64,000 nucleotides of DNA, from positions 9,122,114-9,186,113 of the forward strand of contig CM028892.1 of assembly GCA_016801885.1 (NCBI GenBank), in the 5' to 3' direction. Shown piece by piece: positions 52,201 to 62,423 of this stretch. The notes under the pieces were generated by a model. The model was not told the DNA's origin. It worked only from the letters and a program-made list of their open reading frames with translations, and ran no database searches. Source of the stretch: Toxotes chatareus (lineage: Eukaryota > Chordata > Actinopteri > Toxotidae). The translations under genes and the position numbers were made by a program. Every line of letters begins with the position of its first letter. Within the stretch, counting starts at the first letter, position 1.

Positions 52201-55200
52201 TCGGTTAGTGAAAGAGGGTTGTGAGATCGGCTTCATCCCCAGCCCTCTGAAGCTCGAGAACATCCGGCTCCAGCAGGAGCAAAAGAGAGGACGAGTCCAA
52301 GGGTAAGTAACAGAAACCCACACTCGTTTCACTGTTAGTCTCACAAGCTAAGCATTATTCTATCATATTTTTCATTAGCTTTATTTCCATCTCCATGCTG
52401 AAGCTTTATGTTGTACATTTACCTTGTTACCATAAGCTATGACTAAGTTTTTCAGCCATCATGCAGCTCCGTGAGTGTTGGTGGTAAACAAACAAAACAA
52501 GGCTGAGCGAGTTTGCACAGGATTGTAGGTGGCACAAGGCAGGACGCATAAAGGTGATGTCCACAGTGTCTACAGAGGCGTTTAAATTCCGCAGCTGCAC
52601 ACAGATTGTACTTAGAGGCATTTTTATGAGCTGGCATTTAATAATCAGATTTTTTTTTGGCTAAATTTCTTTTAGTTTGACAGTTTTCAACAAAAAAAGC
52701 CCCCCCCCCCCCCAAAAAAAACAAGCAATTCAAACAGTAAAGCCAGGAATTATATTAGTTAATTAATTGTTAGAAAATGACTCAACAACTCTTTTGACAG
52801 TCGAATAAGAAGAAACATTTGTTGGTTCCAGCTTCTCAAACGAATTTGCTGCTTTTCTTTGTCACATTTGACAGTAAATTGAAAGCCGTTTGAATTTTTC
52901 TCTATTTTCTGAGACCAAACAAAACTTCTGTTGCTGTAAGGCTCACATTTTCTGCAGAACGTACTCTCTCTCTGCAACGATTTAATCAGAAGGTGTGAAT
53001 TCAGTCCATTAGCTCCTCGGTATAATGCTCTCAGATTTATTTTGAAGTCTACTCTGACCCAGGTGTGCTCATGACTCATGCCTGTTTACTCCATCACTTC
53101 TGCTCACGCCGACTGTACAAGTGGAGCAGTTTCAATAGCTGTAATTAGCGCTCCTATCAGCCTCCTAGTTTCCTTGTGTGTGTAATGTGTCTTGAAGGTT
53201 CTGTCATCCAGAGTTTTTACAGTATCTCACATGCACTTCCCCAAGCGTTGCTGTTGAGTTTAATACTAATCTTACTAGACTGGAGCGCTTCAGCGCTTCA
53301 CGTACTAGCTTGACTTCTGTGGCTTTTTGTCACCAAGCCTCTCAGACAGGGAGAGACGTTTGAACCCCGTTAACCAGGACTACACTTTCACTGTGACGGA
53401 AAAAACAGTCTCCTTCTGTGAGACGATGGAAAGCAAATAATAGTGTGAAGATATACTGTATGTGTTCTGAACGGTTTTAGTTATATTCTCCTTCTAATTT
53501 TTCATTTGTTCTTTGATTTTATTTAGAGTGGATGTCATACCAAACTTGATTGTTTCCTGTCGTGAAATAAGCAAAACTCACAAACATTTAAACACATTAT
53601 TTAATGTCACAAACAACTGGGTACTGATTATACACGTACCGCTGTAAAATGTCAAGATCATCAGTATCCACCAATGACGATCTGCTGCAGTGGTCAGCAA
53701 GAAAATGGTGTGAATGTGCAGGACGTAAAAAGCTGCAAGCAAGTGCAAATTACAGTTACAGCACTTTTAAAATTTTAAACTTTTCCATGTTTGTGAGTTT
53801 TCATCTCTGAAGAGTGTTTTAACACGCAGCAGCACTAAACTGTGTGAGAGAATTAGACAAACAGCACGTCTGGTGCTTTTGAAGAATTTGGAAAAAACTG
53901 ATTGGAGTTCTGTGAGTGAAGTTGTCACTGTTTGCTTTCTATGCCAGTCTTAATTGTATCCACAGGCTTCAGGAAAACAAACTGAAGGTCTTTATATGTC
54001 GTCAGCAGTACTGAAAATCTTTGTTTTCATGGCCACGGACGTCTGACGTCAGTGGACTTGCTGCCTGTCCTGCCTGTGTTGTGACAATTTATGATGCCAA
54101 GTGGAAGAAATCAGATGTCAGCCCTCAGAATAGTGATTACAGTCAGTTAAATGTGAACATTTTGCAGCTGATGGCTCATATTTTCTGCCCCTCTGTTACC
54201 ACTTAAGCGCACCACATATGGTTTTTATTACCTTTAACCTTAATATTTCCCTTCCAGGTGTTACACCTTTCCTCTGCAGTGAACGTTCAGCTTAAGCTTT
54301 GGTAGTTTTATTTTATTTATTTTTTTTGGTTTTTCTGTCGTTTTCTGCATTAATACCATGGTGTGTTTCTGTCTTTTTCTTTTTTATTCCCTCTTGTCTT
54401 TTCCAGTAAGTCTGGAGGGAACTCTTCTTCCAGTGTTGAGGATGAGGTATCTGCCTCTATCCGACCCCTCATATCCTCGGCAGGTGAGAACATCGGACAG
54501 GGGGAGAGGGCTGTTAATAGCCGGCTGCCAGCTTAGAGCCAAGCCTCGTGAACCGCAGCAACATAGAGAGAATGAGACTCTAAAGCCTTCCCATGTCTCT
54601 GCATAGAGCATAAGTTCACTGCGTAGAGTTGTTGGTACATTTTCCCATGATCCTCCTCTTCCTCCAGTTGAGGACTGCAGGCGCTCTGAGACTGGAGCTT
54701 ACCACAGTGTGAACCCAACGACAAGACTATGAACCCCCCTCTGAACTGCACTCATGTGACTTTGTGAATATAACTTTAGGACAATAGAAATATTTTTTTT
54801 GTATGTTTCATGTTAATGTCGTGCTGATTATCCTTGATAGGTTTCATTTGCTAAGAATTATGATGAAACGTTGCTCATGTGAAGCATGTTTGGATGTTTC
54901 TGAGACATAATGGTGACGCCGCCCGATGCCATACCAGCTACTGACGACACTGTCACTGTCTTCTCTCCCCTCCTACAGGAAAGCAGAAACAGAAAGTGGT
55001 AAGTCGGTGACGGTAAAAACCCACTCATCCACCATCCACTGGACTCTTGTTGCTGCCATCATAAAATGACAGGAACCAGTAGCACTGAAACATTTTGTCT
55101 GAGAGGAAGTTACAACCTCATGTCACATCCTGGGGCGCTCAGTACTTCAGCCCTGCTCAAGTATACGGCGCCATCATCACCTTTAATGCCAAAGTACAAA

Positions 55201-58200
55201 GTGTCTTAACTGCAGTGACTCTTATGATGGTAATAGTTTTTGGGGAATGTAGTTTCTTTACCTTGTTTTACATTCACCACATTATATGGTGCTTTTAGTG
55301 GTTTGCAGTTCAATTTTAGTTGATATCAGACATAAAACAAAGAAATATGAAAGAAGTAGTTTGGGGAAACAGCTGCCTGCCTCTGGCTCATTAACCCTCC
55401 TTAAACCTCAGTTTTACTTTGAAAAACATCTGTCTGAATTTTTCTGGTTTCATTTTATAGACTCAAAAAAAAACTTGATCATAATTCCACTTACTAATTT
55501 TTTCAGCTTTCAGCTGCATATCATGGTCACACAGTGTGCTCAGTTGTCATGGAGATATCTCATTGTACTGACTGTACTATGCATTACTGAGCTATCGCCA
55601 TGACAACTGCCCAAACTCCATCCACTGAGGAAGACTGTAAGATGCAGTTGACAGATGTGGAACAAAATGATTTTTTTCCAAATTCCTGACAGGAACGAAC
55701 TTTCTCTCTCCCTCAACTTAAATATAGTTTTGTGCAAAACTGAATATTATGTGAAAAGATAAGACCTAATAACATCTAGTCTCACTTTGGCATGGTATGG
55801 CATGGTATGGTATGGTATGGTATGGTGTCATCATGCTGCTGCTTATCATTATATTTGGTCTGGGTCTTGTGTGAATGGGTTAGACTGTAGTTTGTGATCT
55901 TACCACATCAGTGTAGCGACTCATATCCATCCATCTGTGTAGCAAATATTAAAACATTTATTAGTTGGTCAAAATGTAATAACATGTTGCTGAGAAACTA
56001 AATCTGTTTATGCAGTAATTTGCCAAAATAGCTTTGAATTATAAAATAATAACGTTCCTACATTATCAGTAAAAGTGTGAATTAACTGCCTCAGTTTAAA
56101 TTGTATTTCTCTTGTTATTACATTTTGACAACAGTTAGTACATTATCGACGTTCAGCCGACTCTCTGTGTTTTCCGTGGAGTTGTTTTGGGTCCATTGTT
56201 TTGTTTGGGTCGACTGCTGCTGATGAAATATTTCTGCATTGACAGACGGAGCACGTTCCCCCGTATGACGTGGTTCCCTCCATGAGGCCCGTGGTGCTGG
56301 TGGGACCCTCGCTCAAGGGTTATGAGGTGAGCTGCTGCTCAGGAATGTCCACGATAAATACCAACGACTCAGTGTCACTGAATGGAAGCCTGAAAACATG
56401 GCTCATTAAATACGATGTTTACAGATGCAAAAAAACGACAAGATTACAGAAAGGAGATGAGTCTCACTCGTCTTTCCCTCAGTCACCCGAAATAGCTCAC
56501 TGTTGGCGCAGTTAATTGCGAGCGTGTCATCACCCACGTAACATCCAGATTGCAGCCAGACTAATGAGGAGACTGAAGAGGTCAGATGAAAATATGTTGT
56601 GAAATTGGCAGATTTGAGCTTTTTCTGGGAAGAACGTCTTCCTTTAACCTTAGTGCTTTCCTTGATTTCTATAAAGGCGCTGTTTAGATACACAGTTAAT
56701 GAAACCCAAGAGCGAATAATGACTATAATGATTAGTTATTGGTTTGATGTGAGATCCATCCTGTTTACTCTGATCAGATGTCAGTATGATTTTGTAGCAA
56801 CAGAAGAAATGCCATCTGTCTCCTCCTCCTGGATCTGCCTGATGGACGGGGGCTTATTCATATTCAGGGTTGTAAGAGGGGCTGGAGCTTCTCCCAGCAT
56901 GCACTGGGTAGGAGCCAGGGAAAACACTGAGGACAGATTATAAGTCTATTTCAGCCTGTAGTTATGAGCCTTCAGTCCAACAATTCAGTGTAACTGTGAG
57001 GAGAAACCAAACATTCATGTCCATAGTGTAACAGCTGGATACAAATGATACAACTTTATTTAACCAGGAAACTCCTGTGAGATTAGAAATCTTTTCTTGA
57101 GAATATGCCGCCTTAAACAAAAAGCAATGAAATTGATTAAGTTATTAATATATATATATATAACTTGTCTTTGTGCAGGTAACAGACATGATGCAAAAAG
57201 CACTGTTCGACTTCCTCAAGCACAGATTTGATGGCAGGTGAGACGGATATGAGTGCATTTACTGCCCCTCATGAAGCAGTGCATTAAATATTGTTTCTGA
57301 TCACACTGTCGACAAATTAATTTTCCCTGCACAGCACCGGGGTCATCACACTCATTCATTTAAATGAATCTATTCTCATGTTTAAAAATCTTTGTCCTAT
57401 GTTTACAGGATATCTATCACACGTGTCACGGCAGACATATCATTAGCCAAGCGCTCCGTTCTCAACAACCCCAGTAAGAGGGCCATCATTGAACGATCCA
57501 ACACTCGCTCCAGCTTAGGTAAGATAACTCTGCACTGATTATTTCCACTGATTATTTTCTTGGTTAGCTGTTTATTCATCAGCAAATTGTTTCACCTCTC
57601 AACTGTGGTATGTTTGAAAAGGAGACATGGACTGCCTGATGCTGGTCATATGTAGATTTCTATCCTGTATTTGAGTTTGATCTCGTCTCATCAGCTGAGG
57701 TGCAGAGTGAGATTGAGAGGATCTTTGAGTTGGCCCGCTCCCTGCAGCTGGTGGTGCTGGACGCAGACACCATCAACCACCCGGCCCAGCTCCTCAAGAC
57801 CTCCCTGGCCCCCATCATTGTCCACGTTAAGGTCTCCTCGCCGAAGGTACTGTATGATGGGAGAGGACAGACAAACATAAAAGACACACCTCTGACATCT
57901 TTGTGACCAACTCCTCAGCCGGTTCGGTTCACACAACCCTTTTTTATTCAGCGGGTTACAAGAGTTATAATCATGTGGACAAACCTTAAGCATATGATAT
58001 GATCTCTACAGTGACTGTCCCACAGAGTCATTCAGTTGATGGAGACAAACAACAACATCTAGACCCGTTAAAGGTAACGGTCTCTGTGTTAGCTACGTAT
58101 TTTCCCTCCACTGGTTTCAGAGCTCAGTACAGGCACAACGTTTCCTACAGAACCAGCATGAAATACTGTAAAGCTTCTGACTGAGACTTTTAAATTCATT

Positions 58201-59258
58201 GTGTGGCGTCAGCACCAAGGCACCTTTGCATGGAAGAATACGTCTGCTGCACTTTCTACTTCTACACTGGGGCTACAGCAATGTCCACTCAGACGAGCTG
58301 AGGACATCACTCCTGTGTGTCTTTTAAGTTTTTATTGACAGGGTGCACTTGTTTAACCCTCGTGGCCCGAGCCACATTTTGTTACACTGGTCCTGATAAG
58401 GGACAAAAGTGTCCTCTTCAAAAAAGGTCATAAAAATCATATATATTAATATTTTTTTATAATTTTTTTTACATAATTTTTTTTATCAACTTCAGTTCTC
58501 ATCATAAATAGAAAATATTTAATTATTTTCAGAATTTTAACCCTTTATATGCCAGTGTTTATAATGGCATCACATTTTTTTCATAAAAAAAACACACAAA
58601 AATTGAAATATTTTCAATATTCTCAATGCAAAGTGGATTTTTCTTGGGGGGGTTATTACAGTCTTGGATATGTCAGTGATTAGCAACAACATTGATTTTG
58701 ATGGATAATTATTTTTTGTGTTATGTATGATTTAAAAACAAACCAAAAAAGGTCATTAAAACCCATTATAAATGCAATTTTGAGCTTTGGCTTTTCCCCA
58801 TTCACTCTGATTCCTAAGTCTGTGGAATAAAAGGATAAAAGGTATTGTTCAAAAGTCCCCAATTACACACACATTCAGGCCAATGCAGAGATCACAACTC
58901 TTTTGTCCCCATGACCTAATAACATCACCTCTGCATCATAACAAACTCTGCATCAAATAAACAAACCAGTCTCAGTAGGTACCCAGGGACCTCCAAATCC
59001 CCCCAAAAGGTGACTGTGCATGCAGTGCACTTGTCAATGAAATCTTTAGATCAACATCACTCCTGATCATAAATACCAAATATTTTCATTATTTTCAGAA
59101 TTTTAACCCTTTATATGCCAGCGTTGACAGTTTCAGAGCATGAAATCAGCTGTATTCAACTCTGCCTGTGTGTGTGTGCATGTGAGTTCAGTTCACTCCT
59201 ATGCACAAGAACTGCAGTACACACCTGCCCCCTAGGGGGCAATGTAGAGGTGGGTAGG

Positions 59259-59290
<32 letters not shown>

Positions 59291-59772
59291 ATTGTTATTG
59301 TCTGTGTTTCTGTGTCGGCCCTGCGATTGACTGGCGACCACACCCAGGGTATACTCCAGGGTATACCATGCCTCTCCCCGCCTTGCCCTTGGGGGCACTG
59401 TAGAGTAGGTGTGTGTGTGTGTGTGTGTTTAATTGAAGTGATTTTTGTGATTGGGAATTTTTTTTATCTTACCTGATTTTTTACAGCAGTGTAGAACCAC
59501 TGGAAAGGGTGGACCCTATAAATATGTAAAAAAAAATGGTGGGCCTCCTGAGGGGCAAAACAAGAATGTGTGTGTGTGTGTGTGTTGTTGTCTATCTTTG
59601 TGTGTCAGCCCTGCGATTGACTGGCGACCACTTCAGGGTGTACCCGACTGATCAGTAAAGTTTTGAGAAGATTTGCACTTTATCTATCAAGAACAAATCA
59701 CATTGTCACAATCATTTCATGAGAAGAGGTAAAATATATTTTATTCCTACTTTATGGGCAACAGTGTACTTT

Positions 59773-59814
<42 letters not shown>

Positions 59815-62423
59815 TACAACACACACACCTACCTACCCACCTCTACATTGCCCCCTAGGGGGCAGGTGTGTACTGCAGTTCTTGTGCATAGGAGTGAACT
59901 GAACTCACATGCACACACACACAGGCAGAGTTGAATACAGCTGATTTCATGCTCTGAAACTGTCAACGCTGGCATATAAAGGGTTAAAATTCTGAAAATA
60001 ATGAAAATATTTGGTATTTATGATCAGGAGTGATGTTGATCTAAAGATTTCATTGACAAGTGCACTGCATGCACAGTCACCTTTTGGGGGGATTTGGAGG
60101 TCCCTGGGTACCTACTGAGACTGGTTTGTTTATTTGATGCAGAGTTTGTTATGATGCAGAGGTGATGTTATTAGGTCATGGGGACAAAAGAGTTGTGATC
60201 TCTGCATTGGCCTGAATGTGTGTGTAATTGGGGACTTTTGAACAATACCTTTTATCCTTTTATTCCACAGACTTAGGAATCAGAGTGAATGGGGGAAAAG
60301 CCAAAGCTCAAAATTGCATTTATAATGGGTTTTAATGGGGGTTGTTTTTTAAATCATACATAACACAAAAAATAATTATCCATCAAAATCAATGTTGTTG
60401 CTAATCACTGACATATCCAAGACTGTAATAACCCCCCCAAGAAAAATCCACTTTGCATTGAGAATATTGAAAATATTTCAATTTTTGTGTGTTTTTTTTA
60501 TGAAAAAAATGTGATGCCATCATAAACACTGGCATATAAAGGGTTAAAATTCTGAAAATAATTAAATATTTGCTATTTATGATGAGAACTGAAGTTGATA
60601 AAAAAAAATGTGTAAAAAAAATTATAAAAAAAATATTAATACATATGATTTTTATGACCTTTTTTGAAGAGGACACTTTTGTCCCTTATCAGGACCAGTG
60701 TAACTTTTTTAAAGACAACCACATTCTGGTCTTTCACACCAGTTTTACACCAGCATGCAAAATGCTCACTTTACTACAGTTGACCAGTGAAATTGACCAG
60801 AGTAAAAACAAATCAGGAAGCATCCGTGTCACCTGCAAAACCAGGAGACGGGATTTTAGAAATACTTCCATTAGATTTTTTTTTATTTATGTGTACTTAT
60901 TTCCAAATGAATTCTATTAATGTTGTTTACTTAAGAGTAGTCAAATGTAAGACAAATTCAAATTTAACACAACTCTGATGAACATAACACAAACCCAAGC
61001 ATTGCTACTCTCCACCTTATTCAGTTTGCACATACATTTATATGTAATGTTCCTTATTGCTGCCTGACATGTGTGTGTGTTTACTCTGACAAACACGTGA
61101 CCAGCACCATAAATTATCTGTACACACAGAAACATCCTCAGTTGTTTTATGTCCCAGTTCTCATGATGAATTCCAATTTCCAAATCTCTCCACCACTGTT
61201 GCGCTCCGCATGTGATGAAGAGGGTACTGGGTGACCTGAAACCAGCGCACCCAGAAACTGTGATACTCTCAGTGTAACTGGAGCGTCATGTACTTTCTTA
61301 TGCTGCCTTTCAGGTCCTGCAGAGGCTAGTCAAGTCCAGAGGAAAGTCCCAGAGCAAACACCTGAATGTCCAGCTCGTGGCAGCAGACAAATTGGCCCAG
61401 TGTCCCCCGGTGAGTGGACATACTCATACATTGGCTGATGCCTTGTTGACTGGGTCACAAATATGTGTCTGCACTCAGAAACAAATGTCTCCATGGTCTT
61501 TTGTTAACTAACCATTCAGCTCCTTAATCATAAATCTTCACATGTGGAGATCATTTACGTTCCGTCTCATTTTCGTCGTTAGCTTCATCTCACTTTCCTT
61601 CCTCTGACCATCTGCTGCTGACAGGAAATGTTTGACATCATCCTGGACGAGAACCAGCTGGAGGACGCGTGCGAGCACCTCGCCGAATACCTCGAGGCCT
61701 ACTGGAAAGCAACCCATACCTCGATGGCGACACCCCTAAACCCCCTGCTGGGACGCAACCTGGGCCCCACCACCCTCACACCCTACCCCACCAGCATCTC
61801 TGGACTGCAGGTACAGAACCCATCCCTTCCTCTGGCTGATACTTCACAAGCAGCCAGTTTTAGCAGTTAAAGCAACATCAGTTACTGCAGACATACAATA
61901 AAACTGACCTGAGGGCAGGGATATTTTTCAAGGACAGTTTTTTGCCTCCTTGATGGGCGTACAGTACAGCTGCTCAAATAAATCATGTTTTGTATTAATG
62001 CATTGTCCATGTTTGATTTCATACTCATAGCCCATGTGTACATCATGTGGGCATTAATCATAGTGATCTCTTCTCAGTCGGAGCTCTGTGTCACTGTATG
62101 TTGAGGTGTTTTGTCCCACCAGTCTCACCTGTGTGTCCTCTGTGTGTTCATGTGATCAGCAGAGCCAAAGAATGCGACAGAGCAACCACACGGGAGATCA
62201 CTCTACCCCGAACGAACGACGCAACCTGATGACATCAGATGAAAATTACCACAACGAGCGCGCGCACAAGGGACGCAACCGCATGTCGTCTGGCTCGCAG
62301 CATAGCCGAGAGCAGCAGGACCCCTACCAGGACTACCAGGACCCCTATCAGGATGCATACAAGCCACATCGCAACCGTAGTTCACCAGGCAGCTACAGCC
62401 ATGACTCCCGGCACCGGCTCTGA
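45982..62423 (+). CDS. cacnb4: Voltage-gated calcium channel beta-4 subunit, long form
   Basis: Cytoplasmic MAGUK-like subunit that binds the alpha-1 I-II linker, promotes surface expression and sets gating of high-voltage-activated calcium channels. Coding exons: 45982-46044, 47468-47551, 51652-51822, 51944-52066, 52175-52302, 54407-54483, 54979-54998, 56246-56326, 57179-57237, 57409-57518, 57695-57846, 61314-61409, 61625-61810 and 62163-62423 (TGA). Phases agree and give 536 residues (human beta-4: 520). The conserved order is [20 protein letters not shown]; SH3 (VAFAVRTNVSYCGALDEDV, DFLHIKEKFNNDWWIGRLV); HOOK (KSGGNSSSSVEDEV); guanylate-kinase-like domain (HVPPYDVVPSMRPVVLVGP, KRAIIERSNTRSSLAEVQ, LQLVVLDADTINHPAQL); tail (SLMTSDENYHNER-like, ending YSHDSRHRL). 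This assigns it to beta-4 rather than beta-1, -2 or -3. A second first exon is listed separately. Confidence 0.95.
46045..47467 (+). other. cacnb4: cacnb4 intron after exon 1a
   Basis: A 1.4 kb AT-rich intron with a clean acceptor CATGCAG at 47461-47467. No gene or repeat family was recognised. Confidence 0.55.
47552..48480 (+). other. cacnb4: cacnb4 intron, upstream of internal promoter
   Basis: Intronic sequence with poly-T runs at 47982-48005 and 48319-48328 and 48359-48370. No coding potential was recognised. Confidence 0.5.
48490..49108 (+). promoter_or_regulatory. cacnb4: Internal cacnb4 promoter / 5' UTR region for the short beta-4a form
   Basis: This stretch before the alternative ATG at 49109 is richer in G/C and pyrimidines than the surrounding intron. 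It contains a CCAAT box (48610-48614, CCAATCAGC), TG/CG-rich repeats and a C/T-rich leader (49000-49080). A TTCTTCTAG at 49072-49080 could also serve as an acceptor, so the 5' UTR may be spliced. The promoter is inferred from the exon it precedes. Confidence 0.45.
49109..49153 (+). CDS. cacnb4: cacnb4 alternative first exon 1b (beta-4a N-terminus)
   Basis: Fifteen codons MYDNLYLHGFEDSEA, followed by donor GCG|GTGAGT, joined in phase 0 to the exon at 51652 (GSADSYTSRPSDSD). This is the beta-4a N-terminus; the mammalian form differs by one residue (I for F at position 10). With the common exons it gives a 502-residue protein lacking the two exons at 45982 and 47468. Near-complete identity makes this exon certain. 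Confidence 0.93.
49159..49261. repeat. TG tract at the exon 1b donor and nearby CA tract
   Basis: A TG run (49159-49176) starts five bases inside the intron after exon 1b. A CA run follows at 49237-49261. The two are complementary and about 60 bases apart. Further TG-rich sequence lies at 49344-49378. Confidence 0.9.
49262..51651 (+). other. cacnb4: cacnb4 intron between exon 1b and the common exons
   Basis: A 2.4 kb intronic stretch ending with acceptor TTTGCAG at 51645-51651. No gene, RNA or classified repeat was recognised. Confidence 0.5.
52303..54406 (+). other. cacnb4: cacnb4 intron within the HOOK region
   Basis: A 2.1 kb intron. It contains a C tract of about 14 flanked by A runs (52691-52721). 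No coding exon or repeat family was recognised. Confidence 0.5.
55541..55609. repeat. 22-bp stem-loop (short inverted repeat)
   Basis: Arms 55541-55562 and 55588-55609 match at 20 of 22 positions as an inverted repeat (CAGTTGTCATGG...), separated by a 25-nt loop. The size fits a pre-miRNA-like hairpin or the remains of a small foldback element. Nothing shows that it is expressed as a small RNA. Confidence 0.6.
55792..55826. repeat. (GGTAT)n pentanucleotide tandem repeat
   Basis: About seven units of GGTAT/GGCAT run through this stretch (ATGGTATGGTATGG...). It is an intronic minisatellite-like tract, probably length-variable. Confidence 0.85.
56327..57178 (+). other. cacnb4: cacnb4 intron in the guanylate-kinase-like domain
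   Basis: A 0.85 kb intron with a short TA run (57149-57162) close to its acceptor. No gene or repeat family was recognised. Confidence 0.5.
59262..59290. repeat. (TG)n at the inner edge of the palindrome's left arm
   Basis: About 14 TG units, mirrored by the (CA)n at 59782-59812 on the right arm. Other TG tracts in the centre lie at 59409-59428 and 59567-59584. Confidence 0.9.
59312..59370 (+). repeat. Fragment of dispersed teleost repeat (GACTGGCGACC type)
   Basis: CCCTGCGATTGACTGGCGACC followed by an AGGGTATAC-like segment matches the 3' part of a widespread fish repeat. A second, direct fragment lies at 59605-59650. Both are in the palindrome's unpaired centre. Confidence 0.5.
59605..59650 (+). 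repeat. Second fragment of the same dispersed repeat
   Basis: TGTCAGCCCTGCGATTGACTGGCGACC precursor motif followed by TTCAGGGTGTACC, in the same orientation as the copy at 59312. Two direct copies, each next to a TG tract, suggest a small duplication inside the element's centre. Confidence 0.5.

Larger units (their letters stand above)
54999..56245 (+). other. cacnb4: cacnb4 intron with hairpin and pentamer repeat
   Basis: A 1.2 kb intron upstream of the guanylate-kinase-like exons. It carries the hairpin at 55541-55609 and a GGTAT-type tandem repeat at 55792-55826. No other feature was recognised. Confidence 0.5.
58381..60704. mobile_element. 2.3 kb palindromic element, TTAA-bordered inverted repeats
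   Basis: Arms 58381-59290 and 59781-60704 are nearly identical inverted copies of about 910-920 bp (left edge GTTACACTGGTCCTGATAAG, right edge its complement). They enclose a unique centre of about 490 bp. Each arm contains TTAACCCTTTATATGCCAG twice, at 58537-58555 and 59103-59121, mirrored at 59969-59987 and 60529-60547. This gives nested TTAA-bordered terminal inverted repeats like those of piggyBac-type non-autonomous elements. No transposase frame was seen. High arm identity, with indels and one diverged patch near 58735-58765, points to a recent origin. The class assignment is inference. Confidence 0.7.
57847..61313 (+). other. cacnb4: cacnb4 intron containing a large palindrome
   Basis: A 3.5 kb intron, about two thirds of which is the inverted repeat at 58381-60704. 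The flanks (57847-58380 and 60705-61313) show no gene or recognised repeat. Confidence 0.6.
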
